From contig NC_084591.1 of assembly GCF_033807715.1 (NCBI RefSeq), forward strand, positions 45,510,368-45,574,367: a stretch of DNA of 64,000 bases, written 5' to 3'. Made by a program: the position numbers and the translations under genes. This document shows positions 10,378 to 23,382 of this stretch, piece after piece. Position 1 is the stretch's first letter, and every line of letters starts with the position of its first letter. The notes beneath the pieces were generated by a model, which made no database searches, was not told the origin of the DNA, and worked only from the letters and a program-made list of their open reading frames with translations. Source of the stretch: Cololabis saira (lineage: Eukaryota > Chordata > Actinopteri > Beloniformes > Belonidae).

Positions 10378-11404
10378 ATGCACCCATGAGGGTCAGGGAC
10401 TCGATACTTTGTCATTTGACACCACCCATGTCTCTGTATGTCAAACCATTCAAAAGATATTGGACTTTAACGTATGAGCCAATCAGAAGAAGGGGCGTGG
10501 CTAATTTGCACCAATGAGGGTCAGGGACTCGATACTTAGTCATTTGACACCACCCATGTCTCTGTATGTCAAACCATTCAAAAGATATTGGACTTTAACG
10601 TATCAGCCAATCAGAAGAAGGGGCGTGGCTAATTTGCACCAATGAGGGTCAGGGACTCGATACTTAGTCATTTGACACCACCCATGTCTCTGTATGTCAA
10701 ACCATTCAAAAGATATTGGACTTTAACGTATCAGCCAATCAGAAGAAGGGGCGGGGCTAATTTGCACCAATGAGGGTCAGGGACTCGATACTTAGTCATT
10801 TGACACCACCCATGTCTCTGTATGTCAAACCATTCAAAAGATATTGGACTTTAACGTATCAGCCAATCAGAAGAAGGGGCGTGGCTAATTTGCACCAATG
10901 AGGGTCAGGGACTCCATACTTAGTCATTTGACACCACCCATGTCTCTGTATGTCAAACCATTCAAAAGATATTGGACTTTAACGTATCAGCCAATCAGAA
11001 GAAGGGGCGGGGCTAGTTTGCACCAATGAGGGTCAGGGACTCGATACTTAGTCATTTGACACCACCCATGTCTCTGTATGTCAAACCATTCAAAAGATAT
11101 TGGACTTTAACGTATCAGCCAATCAGAAGAAGGGGCGGGGCTAATTTGCACCAATGAGGGTCAGGGACTCCATACTTAGTCATTTGACACCACCCATGTC
11201 TCTGTATGTCAAACCATTCAAAAGATATTGGACTTTAACGTATCAGCCAATCAGAAGAAGGGGCGGGGCTAATTTGCACCAATGAGGGTCAGGGACTCGA
11301 TACTTAGTCATTTGACACCACCCATGTCTCTGTATGTCAAACCATTCAAAAGATATTGGACTATAACGTATCGGCCAATCACAAGAAGGGGCGGGGCTAA
11401 TTTG
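10378..11404 (-). repeat. Satellite A array 5 (8 monomers) with AT-rich end
   Basis: Starts with a monomer having GATACTTTGTCATTTG and AACGTATGAGCC, both shared with the start of the array at 28892. AT-rich block 11405-11464. The last monomer has CCAATCACAAGAAGG, as in array 4. Confidence 0.97.
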
Positions 11405-11464
11405 TATATATAATATACAAATGTAAATATTTATATGTATAATAATAATAATATACATATATAT

Positions 11465-12732
11465 CCAATGAACCTGTTCCCAGCAGGACTGGGGATCATG
11501 TAAGGTCAAAAGGTCAGGGTTCAGATTTCTCCATTATCCAGGTTATATTACATGAAGTCTGTAATGACTGTGTCATGTGACCAGGTCTGGGTCAGTCTAA
11601 TCAGCACAGCTGTGCTCTGGTTGTTAGGGGCAACAACAACCTGATACAGAGGGAGCGGGAATGACAGCTAGATTTTCGGTTGTGACAAACCTCAAATCAC
11701 TCCACTTTGCGGTCAAACCGTAGCTCTTAGCAGAAAAATGAAAACATCGTGAGAGACGGAGAACCCAGAACATTCTGTCAATCTTATTTTCATTCAGATA
11801 TTCCTTAAAATGTGTTAGTAACGGCAATTCGAAAACAAAAATGAGATTTTTTTGAAGAAAACTTCATTTAACATGGGACTCAATGGAGAGCGAGACAGGA
11901 TTTGGCGTGTCTGTTGGGCCCCCCGTTAAAATTGTGTGCACACCACGCCTGTCAAAGTCACATTTTATGAATCTCAACATCCATGTCTACATTCTGACCA
12001 AAAATTATCTTTCTAGCTTTTACGGTTTGCCCGTGAGCTCGAGTTACAAATAAAAATTATGATCATTTTTCGAAAGTCTCTCCACTCTAATGAATTCGAA
12101 CCGCACTGAAGATTTGACAAAAAAGTGATTTCCAGTCCTCGCTTGAGCGCTCATATCTTGAAAAGTGTACATTTTAGGAAAAAACAGTCCGGGGTTTGGA
12201 GAGAGAAGAGAAGTTTTCCTCCGTTTTGAAGTTTGAATGACGTTTCTACGTGCAAGTATGAGAAAGATACGTGACTCGGAAAAAAGGTGAATTTTGTCTT
12301 TTTTTTCTCAACATTTTCCCATCCGCTTATAATGGCGCCATTGAAATGCATGGGAAAATCTTCCCCATTAGTTTGGAAATTTGGAAATGTTTTTGCACTT
12401 CGTGCAAAAACTATTCGTGCCATCGTTCTGAAAATCCACAGGACTGTAGTTAAATTCAGGGCCTACAACTTTCTAAATCGGTTCAGAATTTTTCGAGTAA
12501 CGGTGTGCGAGTGGTGAGGCCCCAAAGTTCACGCAATGCGTTCCGGATGGGGCAAAAAGCGCACGTTTGTGCACGTTGCGCAAAAACGTGCACGCCAATT
12601 GCTTATAAAAGTCATACCAATCGATTCCCGATTAAGGCGCACGTTTGTACGTTTTTACTTTTCGCGTTTTCTCAAAGCTGCGGGACTAGTTACGCGCCGA
12701 AGTTTTTACGGAAGAATATATAATAATAATAA
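11465..12732 (-). repeat. Block B copy 5 (outer half Q, slot m1)
   Basis: Outer half as in copy 4 (with GTGACCAGGTCTGG and GCACAGCTGTGCTC). The inner slot reverts to the common CCATCCGCTTATAATGGCGC form. Right end AAGTTTTTACGGAAGAATAT. Confidence 0.92.
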
Positions 12733-12902
12733 GCCTGAGCAATAGTATGAGTGCCTCGTGCTGCGCACGAGGCACTCCTCCTCCATTGAGCTTGCGCAGC
12801 TCAATGGAGGAGGAGTGCCACGTGGCGCAGCCGTGGCACTAACTAGACCAAAATTCCCGGGAAATTTTGAAGTGCCACGGACTACTGCCGGATGATCGCG
12901 GG
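12733..12902. repeat. One C unit (best hairpin) plus linker D
   Basis: C at 12733-12842, D at 12843-12902. The middle stem is perfect over 22 bp, arms 12771-12792 and 12798-12819, with loop TGCGC. This is one of the longest perfect hairpins in the window. Confidence 0.93.
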
Positions 12903-14045
12903 GCTCGATACTGATTAATATACTGATTAATATGACATCATCCATGATTCTGTATGTCATACCATTCAAAAGATATTTGACTATAACGTATCAGCCAATC
13001 AGAAGAAGGGGCGGGGCTAATTTGCACCAATGAGGGTCAAGGACTCCAGACTTAGTAATATGACATCATCCATGAATCTGTATGTCAAACCATTCAAAAG
13101 ATATTGGACTATAACGTATCGGCCAATCAGAAGAAGGGGCGGGGCTAATTTGCACCAATGAGGGTCAGGGACTCGATACTTAGTCATTTGACACCACCCA
13201 TGACTCTCTATGTCAAACCATTCAAAAGATATTGGACTATAACGTATCGGCCAATCAGAAGAAGGGGCGGGGCTAATTTGTACCAATGAGGGTCAGGGAC
13301 TCGATACTTAGTCATTTGACACCACCCATGACTCTCTATGTCAAACCATTCAAAAGATATTGGACTATAACGTATCGGCCAATCAGAAGAAGGGGCGGGG
13401 CTAATTTGCACCAATGAGGGTCAGGGATTCGATACTTAGTCATTTGACACCACCCATGACTCTCTATGTCAAACCATTCAAAAGATATTGGACTTTAACG
13501 TATCAGCCAATCAGAAGAAGGGGCGTGGCTAATTTGCACCAATGAGGGTCAGGGACTCGATACTTGGTCATTTGACACCACCCATGTCTCTGTATGTCAA
13601 ACCATTCAAAAGATATTGGACTATAACGTATCGGCCAATCAGAAGAAGGGGCGTGGCTAATTTGCACCAATGAGGGTCAGGGACTCCATACTTAGTCATT
13701 TGACACCACCCATGTCTCTGTATGTCAAACCATTCAAAAGATATTGGACTATAACGTATCGGCCAATCAGAAGAGGGGGCGTGGCTAATTTGCACCAATG
13801 AGGGTCAGGGACTCGATACTTAGTCATTTGACACCACCCATGTCTCTGTATGTCAAACCATTCAAAAGATATTGGACTTTAACGTATCAGCCAATCAGAA
13901 GAAGGGGCGGGGCTAATTTGCACCAATGAGGGTCAGGGGCTCGATACTTAGTCATTTGATACCACCCGTGAGTCTCTATGTCAAACCAATCAAAAGATAT
14001 TGGACTATAACGTATCGGCCAATCAGAAAAAGGGGCGGGGCTAAT
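12903..14045 (-). repeat. Satellite A array 6 (about 9 monomers) with AT-rich end
   Basis: Begins CTCGATACTGATTAATATAC with two ATACTGATTAAT units, then a second divergent monomer with CTCCAGACTTAGTAATATGA. The last full monomer has AACCAATCAAAAG and TCAGAAAAAGG. AT-rich block 14042-14108. Same content as 18085-19227. Confidence 0.96.
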
Positions 14046-14108
14046 ATGTATATATAATATACAAATGTAAATATTTATATGTATAATAATAATAATATAC
14101 ATATATAT

Positions 14109-15385
14109 CCAATGAACCTGTTCCCAGCAGGACTGGGGATCATGTAAGGTCAAAAGGTCAGGGTTCAGATTTCTCCATTATCCAGGTTATATTACATGAA
14201 GTCTGTAATGACTGTGTCATGTGACAAGGTCTGGGTCAGTCTAATCAGCACAGCTGTGCTATGGTTGTTAGGGGCAACAAGAACCTGATACAGAGGGAGC
14301 GGGAATGACAGCTAGATTTTTGGTTGTGACAAACCTCAAATCACTCCACTTTGCGGTCAAACCGTAGCTCTTAGCAGAAAAATGAAAACATCGTGAGAGA
14401 CGGAGAACCCAGAACATTCTGTCAATCTTATTTTCATTCAGATATTCCTTAAAATGTGTTAGTAACGGCAATTCGAAAACAAAAATGAGATTTTTTTGAA
14501 GAAAACTTCATTTAACATGGGAGTCAATGCAGAGAAAGACAGGATTTGGCATGGCTGTTAGTCTCCCCGTTCAAATTTTGTGCACACCACGCCTGTCAAA
14601 GTCACATTTTATGAATCACAAAACCTATGTCTATATTCTGACCAAAAATGATCTGTCTACCTTTTACGGTTTGGCCGTGAGGTCGAGTTACAAATAAAAA
14701 TTATGATCATTTTTTTAAAGTCTCTCGCACTCTGATCAATTAGAACCGCACTGAAGATTTGACAAAAAAGTGATTTCCAGTCCTCGCTTGAGCGCTCATA
14801 TCTTGAAAATTGTACATTTTAGGAAAAAACAGTCCGGGGTTTAGAGAGAGAAGAGAAGTTTTCCTCCGTTTTGAAGTTTGAATGACCTTTCTACGTGCAA
14901 GTATGAGAAAGATACGTGACTCGGAAAAAAGGTGAATTTTGTCTTTTTTTTCCCAACATTTTCCCATCCGCTTATAATGGCGCCATTGAAATGCATGGGA
15001 AAATCTTCCCCATTAGTTTGGAAATTTGGAAATGTTTTTGCACTTCGTGCAAAAACTATTCGTGCCATCGTTCTGAAAATCCAGATGACTGTAGTTAAAT
15101 TCAGGGCCTACAACTTTCTAAATCGGTTCAGAATTTTTCGAGTAACGGTATGCGAGTGGTGAGGCCCCAAAGTTCACGCAATGCGTTCCGGATGGGGCAA
15201 AAAGTGCACGTTTGTGCACGTTGCGCAAAAACGTGCACGCCAATCGCTTATAAAAGTCATACCAATTGATTCCCGATTAAGTCGCACGTTTCTACGTTTT
15301 TACTTTTTGAGTTTTCTCAAAGCTGCGCAACTAGTTACGCGCCGAAGTTTATACGGAAGAATATGGAATAAATAATAATAAATAA
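14109..15385 (-). repeat. Block B copy 6 (outer half Q)
   Basis: Outer half Q with GTGCTATGGTTGTTAGGGG. Inner half has GAATGACCTTTCTACGTGC and CCCAACATTTTCCC. Duplicate of copy 8. No C follows. Confidence 0.92.
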
Positions 15386-15445
15386 CTAGACCAAAATTCC
15401 CGGGAAATTTTGAAGTGCCACGGACTACTGCCGGATGATCGCGGG
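15386..15445. repeat. Linker D (no C)
   Basis: Standard D with GACCAAAATTCCCGGG, joined to B copy 6 by AATAATAATAAATAA. Confidence 0.9.
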
Positions 15446-16597
15446 ATGCACCCATGAAGGTCAAGGACTCGATACTTGGTCATTTGACACCACCCATGAC
15501 TCTCTATGTCAAACCATTCAAAAGATATTGGACTATAACGTATCGGCCAATCAGAAGAAGGGGCGTGGCTAATTTGCACCAATGAGGGTCAGGGACTCGA
15601 TACTTAGTCATTTGACACCACCCATGTCTCTGTATGTCAAACCATTCAAAAGATATTGGATTTTAACGTATCGGCCAATCAGAAGAAGGGGCGTGGCTAA
15701 TTTGCACCAATGAGGGTCAGGGACTCGATACTTGGTCATTTGACACCACCCATGTCTCTGTATGTCAAACCATTCAAAAGATATTGGACTATAACGTATC
15801 GGCCAATCAGAAGAAGGGGCGTGGCTAATTTGCACCAATGAGGGTCAGGGGCTCGATACTTAGTCATTTGACACCACCCATGTCTCTGTATGTCAAACCA
15901 TTCAAAAGATATTGGACTTTAACGTATCAGCCAATCAGAAGAAGGGGCGTGGCTAATTTGCACCAATGAGGGTCAGGGACTCCATACTTAGTCATTTGAC
16001 ACCACCCATGTCTCTGTATGTCAAACCATTCAAAAGATATTGGACTATAACGTATCGGCCAATCAGAAGAAGGGGCGTGGCTAATTTGCACCAATGAGGG
16101 TCAGGGACTCCATACTTAGTCATTTGACACCACCCATGTCTCTGTATGTCAAACCATTCAAAAGATATTGGACTTTAACGTATCGGCCAATCAGAAGAAG
16201 GGGCGTGGCTAATTTGCACCAATGAGGGTCAGGGACTCGATACTTAGTCACTTGACACCACCCATGTCTCTGTATGTCAAACCATTCAAAAGATATTGGA
16301 CTATAACGTATCGGCCAATCAGAAGAAGGGGCGTGGCTAATTTGCACCAATGAGGGTCAGGGACTCGATACTTAGTCATTTGACACCACCCATGTCTCTG
16401 TATGTCAAACCATTCAAAAGATATTGGACTATAACGTATCGGCCAATCAGAAGAAGGGGCGTGGCTAATTTGCACCAATGAGGGTCAGGGGCTCGATACT
16501 TAGTCATTTGATACCACCCGTGAGTCTCTATGTCAAACCATTCAAAAGATATTGGACTATAACGTATCGGCCAATCAGAAGAAGGGGCGGGGCTAAT
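15446..16597 (-). repeat. Satellite A array 7 (9 monomers) with AT-rich end
   Basis: Dominated by GGGGCGTGGC monomers; GGGACTCCATAC variants occur twice. AT-rich block 16594-16660. Confidence 0.97.
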
Positions 16598-16660
16598 ATG
16601 TATATATAATATACAAATGTAAATATTTATATGTATAATAATAATAATATACATATATAT

Positions 16661-17914
16661 CCCATGAACCTGTCCCCAGCAGGACTGGGGATCATGTAAG
16701 GTCAAAAGGTCAGGGTTCAGATTCCTCCATTATCCAAGGTAAAGTATTATGAAGTCTGCATTGAGTGGGTCATGTGACTAGTTCTGGGTCACATGACCCG
16801 GAAGTATGGTAGTGTATATTGTATTGGAATGACTCAGCTAGTTCTTCGGATTTGACAAGCCTCAAATAACTTCACCTTGTAATCAAACTGTAGCTCCTAG
16901 CAGAAAAACAAAGACATCGTGAGAGAGACAGAACCCGGAAGATTCTGACAATCTTAATTTTATTCAGATATTCCTTAAAATGTGTTAGTAACGGCAATTC
17001 GAAAACAAAAATGAGATTTTTTTGAAGAAAACGTTATTTAACATGGGAGTCAATGGAGAGAAAGACAGGATTTGGCGTGTCTGTTGGGCCCCCCGGTCAA
17101 ATTTTGTGCACACCACGCCTGTCAAAGTCACATTTTATAAATCACAACACCTATGTCTATATTCTGACCAAAGATTATCTTTCTAGCTTTTACGGTTCGG
17201 CCGTGAGCTCAAGTTACAAATAAAAATTATGGTCATTTTTTCAAAGTCTCTCGCACTCTGATCAATTAGAACCGCACTGTAGATTTGACAAAAAAGTGAT
17301 TTCCAGTCCTCGCTTGAGCGCTCATATCTTGAAAAGTGTACATTTTAGGAAAAAACAGTCCGGGGTTTGGAAAGAGAAGAGAAGTTTTCCTCCGTTTTGA
17401 AGTCTGAATGACGTTTCTACGTCCAAGTATGAGAAAGATACGTGACTCGGAAAAAAGGTGAATTTTGTATTTTTTTTCTCAACATTTTCCCATCCGCTTA
17501 TAATGGCGCCATTGAAATGCATGGGAAAATCTTCCCCATTAGTTTGGAAATTTGGAAATGTTTTTGCACTTCGTGCAAAAACTATTCTTGCCATCGTTCT
17601 GAAAATCCACAGGACTGTAGTTAAATTCAGGGCCTACAACTTTCTAAATCGGTTCAGAATTTTTCGAGTAACGGTGTGCGAGTGGTGAGGCCCCAAAGTT
17701 CACGCAATGCGTTCCGGATGGGGCAAAAAGCGCACGTTTGTGCACGTTGCGCAAAAACGTGCACGCCAATCGCTTATAAAAGTCATACCAATTGATTCCC
17801 GATTAAGTCGCACGTTTCTACGTTTTTACTTTTTGAGTTTTCTCAAAGCTGTGCGACTAGTTACGCGCCGAAGTTTATACGGAAGAATATGGAATAAATA
17901 ATAATAAATAATAA
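16661..17914 (-). repeat. Block B copy 7 (outer half P)
   Basis: P outer half joined at the GATTTTTTTGAAGAAAAC boundary to a middle part with GTTATTTAACATGGGAGTCA instead of the usual P-type CTTATTTTAACATTAG, a mosaic joint. Inner slot m1 with TTTTGTATTTTTTTTC. Confidence 0.92.
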
Positions 17915-18084
17915 GCCTGAGCAATAGTATTAGTGCCTCGTGCTGCGCACGAGGCACTCCTCCTCCATTGAGCTTGCGCATCTCAATGGAGGAGGCGTGC
18001 CACGTGGCGCAGCCGTGGCACTAACTAGACCAAAATTCCCGGGAAATTTTGAAGTGCCACGGACTACTGCCGGATGATCGCGGG
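17915..18084. repeat. One C unit plus linker D
   Basis: C 17915-18024 (GCGCATCTC loop form, GGAGGCGTGCC), D 18025-18084. Confidence 0.92.
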
Positions 18085-19227
18085 GCTCGATACTGATTAA
18101 TATACTGATTAATATGACATCATCCATGATTCTGTATGTCATACCATTCAAAAGATATTTGACTATAACGTATCAGCCAATCAGAAGAAGGGGCGGGGCT
18201 AATTTGCACCAATGAGGGTCAAGGACTCCAGACTTAGTAATATGACATCATCCATGAATCTGTATGTCAAACCATTCAAAAGATATTGGACTATAACGTA
18301 TCGGCCAATCAGAAGAAGGGGCGGGGCTAATTTGCACCAATGAGGGTCAGGGACTCGATACTTAGTCATTTGACACCACCCATGACTCTCTATGTCAAAC
18401 CATTCAAAAGATATTGGACTATAACGTATCGGCCAATCAGAAGAAGGGGCGGGGCTAATTTGTACCAATGAGGGTCAGGGACTCGATACTTAGTCATTTG
18501 ACACCACCCATGACTCTCTATGTCAAACCATTCAAAAGATATTGGACTATAACGTATCGGCCAATCAGAAGAAGGGGCGGGGCTAATTTGCACCAATGAG
18601 GGTCAGGGATTCGATACTTAGTCATTTGACACCACCCATGACTCTCTATGTCAAACCATTCAAAAGATATTGGACTTTAACGTATCAGCCAATCAGAAGA
18701 AGGGGCGTGGCTAATTTGCACCAATGAGGGTCAGGGACTCGATACTTGGTCATTTGACACCACCCATGTCTCTGTATGTCAAACCATTCAAAAGATATTG
18801 GACTATAACGTATCGGCCAATCAGAAGAAGGGGCGTGGCTAATTTGCACCAATGAGGGTCAGGGACTCCATACTTAGTCATTTGACACCACCCATGTCTC
18901 TGTATGTCAAACCATTCAAAAGATATTGGACTATAACGTATCGGCCAATCAGAAGAGGGGGCGTGGCTAATTTGCACCAATGAGGGTCAGGGACTCGATA
19001 CTTAGTCATTTGACACCACCCATGTCTCTGTATGTCAAACCATTCAAAAGATATTGGACTTTAACGTATCAGCCAATCAGAAGAAGGGGCGGGGCTAATT
19101 TGCACCAATGAGGGTCAGGGGCTCGATACTTAGTCATTTGATACCACCCGTGAGTCTCTATGTCAAACCAATCAAAAGATATTGGACTATAACGTATCGG
19201 CCAATCAGAAAAAGGGGCGGGGCTAAT
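18085..19227 (-). repeat. Satellite A array 8, duplicate of array 6
   Basis: Same divergent first two monomers, same CTGATTAATATACTGATTAA run and same terminal AACCAATCAAAAG monomer as 12903-14045, at a constant offset of 5182 bp. AT-rich block 19224-19290. Confidence 0.96.
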
Positions 19228-19290
19228 ATGTATATATAATATACAAATGTAAATATTTATATGTATAATAATAATAATATACATATATAT

Positions 19291-20567
19291 CCAATGAACC
19301 TGTTCCCAGCAGGACTGGGGATCATGTAAGGTCAAAAGGTCAGGGTTCAGATTTCTCCATTATCCAGGTTATATTACATGAAGTCTGTAATGACTGTGTC
19401 ATGTGACAAGGTCTGGGTCAGTCTAATCAGCACAGCTGTGCTATGGTTGTTAGGGGCAACAAGAACCTGATACAGAGGGAGCGGGAATGACAGCTAGATT
19501 TTTGGTTGTGACAAACCTCAAATCACTCCACTTTGCGGTCAAACCGTAGCTCTTAGCAGAAAAATGAAAACATCGTGAGAGACGGAGAACCCAGAACATT
19601 CTGTCAATCTTATTTTCATTCAGATATTCCTTAAAATGTGTTAGTAACGGCAATTCGAAAACAAAAATGAGATTTTTTTGAAGAAAACTTCATTTAACAT
19701 GGGAGTCAATGCAGAGAAAGACAGGATTTGGCATGGCTGTTAGTCTCCCCGTTCAAATTTTGTGCACACCACGCCTGTCAAAGTCACATTTTATGAATCA
19801 CAAAACCTATGTCTATATTCTGACCAAAAATGATCTGTCTACCTTTTACGGTTTGGCCGTGAGGTCGAGTTACAAATAAAAATTATGATCATTTTTTTAA
19901 AGTCTCTCGCACTCTGATCAATTAGAACCGCACTGAAGATTTGACAAAAAAGTGATTTCCAGTCCTCGCTTGAGCGCTCATATCTTGAAAATTGTACATT
20001 TTAGGAAAAAACAGTCCGGGGTTTAGAGAGAGAAGAGAAGTTTTCCTCCGTTTTGAAGTTTGAATGACCTTTCTACGTGCAAGTATGAGAAAGATACGTG
20101 ACTCGGAAAAAAGGTGAATTTTGTCTTTTTTTTCCCAACATTTTCCCATCCGCTTATAATGGCGCCATTGAAATGCATGGGAAAATCTTCCCCATTAGTT
20201 TGGAAATTTGGAAATGTTTTTGCACTTCGTGCAAAAACTATTCGTGCCATCGTTCTGAAAATCCAGATGACTGTAGTTAAATTCAGGGCCTACAACTTTC
20301 TAAATCGGTTCAGAATTTTTCGAGTAACGGTATGCGAGTGGTGAGGCCCCAAAGTTCACGCAATGCGTTCCGGATGGGGCAAAAAGTGCACGTTTGTGCA
20401 CGTTGCGCAAAAACGTGCACGCCAATCGCTTATAAAAGTCATACCAATTGATTCCCGATTAAGTCGCACGTTTCTACGTTTTTACTTTTTGAGTTTTCTC
20501 AAAGCTGCGCAACTAGTTACGCGCCGAAGTTTATACGGAAGAATATGGAATAAATAATAATAAATAA
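19291..20567 (-). repeat. Block B copy 8 (outer half Q), duplicate of copy 6
   Basis: Shares GTGCTATGGTTGTTAGGGG, GAATGACCTTTCTACG and CCCAACATTTTCCC with copy 6. No difference found in the rows compared by eye. No C follows. Confidence 0.92.
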
Positions 20568-20626
20568 CTAGACAAAATTCCCGGGAAATTTTGAAGTGCC
20601 ACGGACTACTGCCGGATGATCGCGGG
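20568..20626. repeat. Linker D (no C)
   Basis: GACAAAATTCCCGGG form (one base shorter than at 15386). The 5182 bp duplication ends here. Confidence 0.9.
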
Positions 20627-21906
20627 ATGCACCCATGAAGGTCAAGGACTCGATACTTGGTCATTTGACACCACCCATGACTCTCTATGTCAAACCATTC
20701 AAAAGATATTGGACTATAACGTATCGGCCAATCAGAAGAAGGGGCGGGGCTAATTTGCACCAATGAGGGTCAGGGACTCGATACTTAGTCATTTGACACC
20801 ACCCATGTGTCTGTATGTCAAACCATTCAAAAGATATTGGACTTTAACGTATCGGCCAATCAGAAGAAGGGGCGGGGCTAATTTGCACCAATGAGGGTCA
20901 GGGACTCGATACTTAGTCATTTGACACCACCCATGTCTCTGTATGTCAAACCATTCAAAAGATATTGGACTATAACGTATCGGCCAATCAGAAGAAGGGG
21001 CGGGGCTAATTTGCACCAATGAGGGTCAGGGACTCGATACTTAGTCATTTGACACCACCCATGTCTCTGTATGTCAAACCATTCAAAAGATATTGGACTT
21101 TAACGTATCAGCCAATCAGAAGAAGGGGCGGGGCTAATTTGCACCAATGAGGGTCAGGGGCTCGATACTTAGTCATTTGACACCACCCATGTCTCTGTAT
21201 GTCAAACCATTCAAAAGATATTGGACTTTAACGTATCAGCCAATCAGAAGAAGGGGCGGGGCTAATTTGCACCAATGAGGGTCAGGGGCTCGATACTTAG
21301 TCATTTGATACCACCCGTGACACTCTATGTCAAACCATTCAAAAGATATTGGACTATAACGTATCGGCCAATCAGAAGAAGGGGCGGGGCTAATTTGCAC
21401 CAATGAGGGTCAGGGGCTCGATACTTAGTCATTTGACACCACCCATGTCTCTGTATGTCAAACCATTCAAAAGATATTGGACTTTAACGTATCAGCCAAT
21501 CAGAAGAAGGGGCGGGGCTAATTTGCACCAATGAGGGTCAGGGGCTCGATACTTAGTCATTTGATACCACCCGTGACACTCTATGTCAAACCATTCAAAA
21601 GATATTGGACTATAACGTATCGGCCAATCAGAAGAAGGGGCGGGGCTAATTTGCACCAATGAGGGTCAGGGGCTCGATACTTAGTCATTTGATACCACCC
21701 GTGAGTCTCTATGTCAAACCATTCAAAAGATATTGGACTATAACGTATCGGCCAATCAGAAGAAGGGGCGGGGCTAATTTGCACCAATGAGGGTCAGGGG
21801 CTCGATACTTAGTCATTTGATACCACCCGTGAGTCTCTATGTCAAACCATTCAAAAGATATTGGACTATAACGTATCGGCCAATCAGAAGAAGGGGCGGG
21901 GCTAAT
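20627..21906 (-). repeat. Satellite A array 9 (10 monomers) with AT-rich end
   Basis: 10 x 128 bp. From 20811 it matches window bases 1 onward. Monomers with GTGACACTCTATG and GTGAGTCTCTATG alternate with GTCTCTGTATG in the same order as array 1. AT-rich block 21903-21969. Confidence 0.97.
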
Positions 21907-21969
21907 ATGTATATATAATATACAAATGTAAATATTTATATGTATAATAATAATAATATACATATATAT

Positions 21970-23213
21970 CCCATGAACCTGTCCCCAGCAGGACTGGGGA
22001 TCATGTAAGGTCAAAAGGTCAGGGTTCAGATTCCTCCATTATCCAAGGTAAAGTATTATGAAGTCTGCATTGAGTGGGTCATGTGACTAGTTCTGGGTCA
22101 CATGACCCGGAAGTATGGTAGTGTATATTGTATTGGAATGACTCAGCTAGTTCTTCGGATTTGACAAGCCTCAAATAACTTCACCTTGTAATCAAACTGT
22201 AGCTCCTAGCAGAAAAACAAAGACATCGTGAGAGAGACAGAACCCGGAAGATTCTGACAATCTTAATTTTATTCAGATATTCCTTAAAATGTGTTAGTAA
22301 CGGCAATTCGAAAACAAAAATGAGATTTTTTTGAAGAAAACTTATTTTAACATTAGACTTAATGGAGACAGAGGCAGGATTTGGCGTGACTCTTGGCTCC
22401 CCCGTTCAAATTTTGTGCACACCACGCCTGTCAAAGTCACATTATTTGAATCTCAACATCTATGTCTACATTCTGACCAAAGATTATCTTTCTAGCTTTT
22501 ACGGTTCGGCCGTGAGCTCAAGTTACAAATAAAAATTATGGTCATTTTTTCAAAGTCTCTCGCACTCTGATCAATTAGAACCGCACTGTAGATTTGACAA
22601 AAAAGTGATTTCCAGTCCTCGCTTGAGCGCTCATATCTTGAAAAGTGTACATTTTAGGAAAAAACAGTCCGGGGTTTGGAGAGAGAAGAGAAGTTTTCCT
22701 CCGTTTTGAAGTCTGAATGACGTTTCTACGTCCAAGTATGAGAAAGATACGTGACTCGGAAAAAAGGTGAATTTTGTCTTTTTTTTCTCAACATTTTCCC
22801 ATCCGCTTATAATGGCGCCATTGAAATGCATGGGAAAATCTTCCCCATTAGTTTGGAAATTTGGAAATGTTTTTGCACTTCGTGCAAAAACTATTCGTGC
22901 CATCGTTCTGAAAATCCACAGGACTGTAGTTAAATTCAGGGCCTACAACTTTCTAAATCGGTTCAGAATTTTTCGAGTAACGGTGTGCGAGTGGTGAGGC
23001 CCCAAAGTTGACGCAATGCGTTCCGGATGGGGCAAAAAGTGCACGTTTGTGCACGTTGCGCAAAAACGTGCACGCCAATCGCTAATAAAAGTCATACCAA
23101 TCGATTCCCGATTAAGGCGCACGTTTCTACGTTTTTACTTTTTGAGTTTTCTCAAAGCTGCGCAACTAGTTACGCGCCGAAGTTTATACGGAAGAATATG
23201 GAATAAATAATAA
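21970..23213 (-). repeat. Block B copy 9 (outer half P), duplicate of copy 1
   Basis: Matches copy 1 at offset 20810, including ATTAGACTTAATGGAGAC and CAAAGTTGACGCAATGCG. Confidence 0.92.
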
Positions 23214-23382
23214 GCCTGAGCAATAGTATTAGTGCCTCGTGCTGCGCACGAGGCACTCCTCCTCCATTGAGCTTGCGCATCTCAATGGAGGAGGAGTGCC
23301 ACGTGGCGCAGCCGTGGCACTAACTAGACAAAATTCCCGGGAAATTTTGAAGTGCCACGGACTACTGCCGGATGATCGCGGG
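23214..23382. repeat. One C unit plus linker D
   Basis: C 23214-23323, D 23324-23382. The duplicate loci at 2404 and 25970 have two C units, so C copy number changed by one 113 bp step. Confidence 0.92.
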
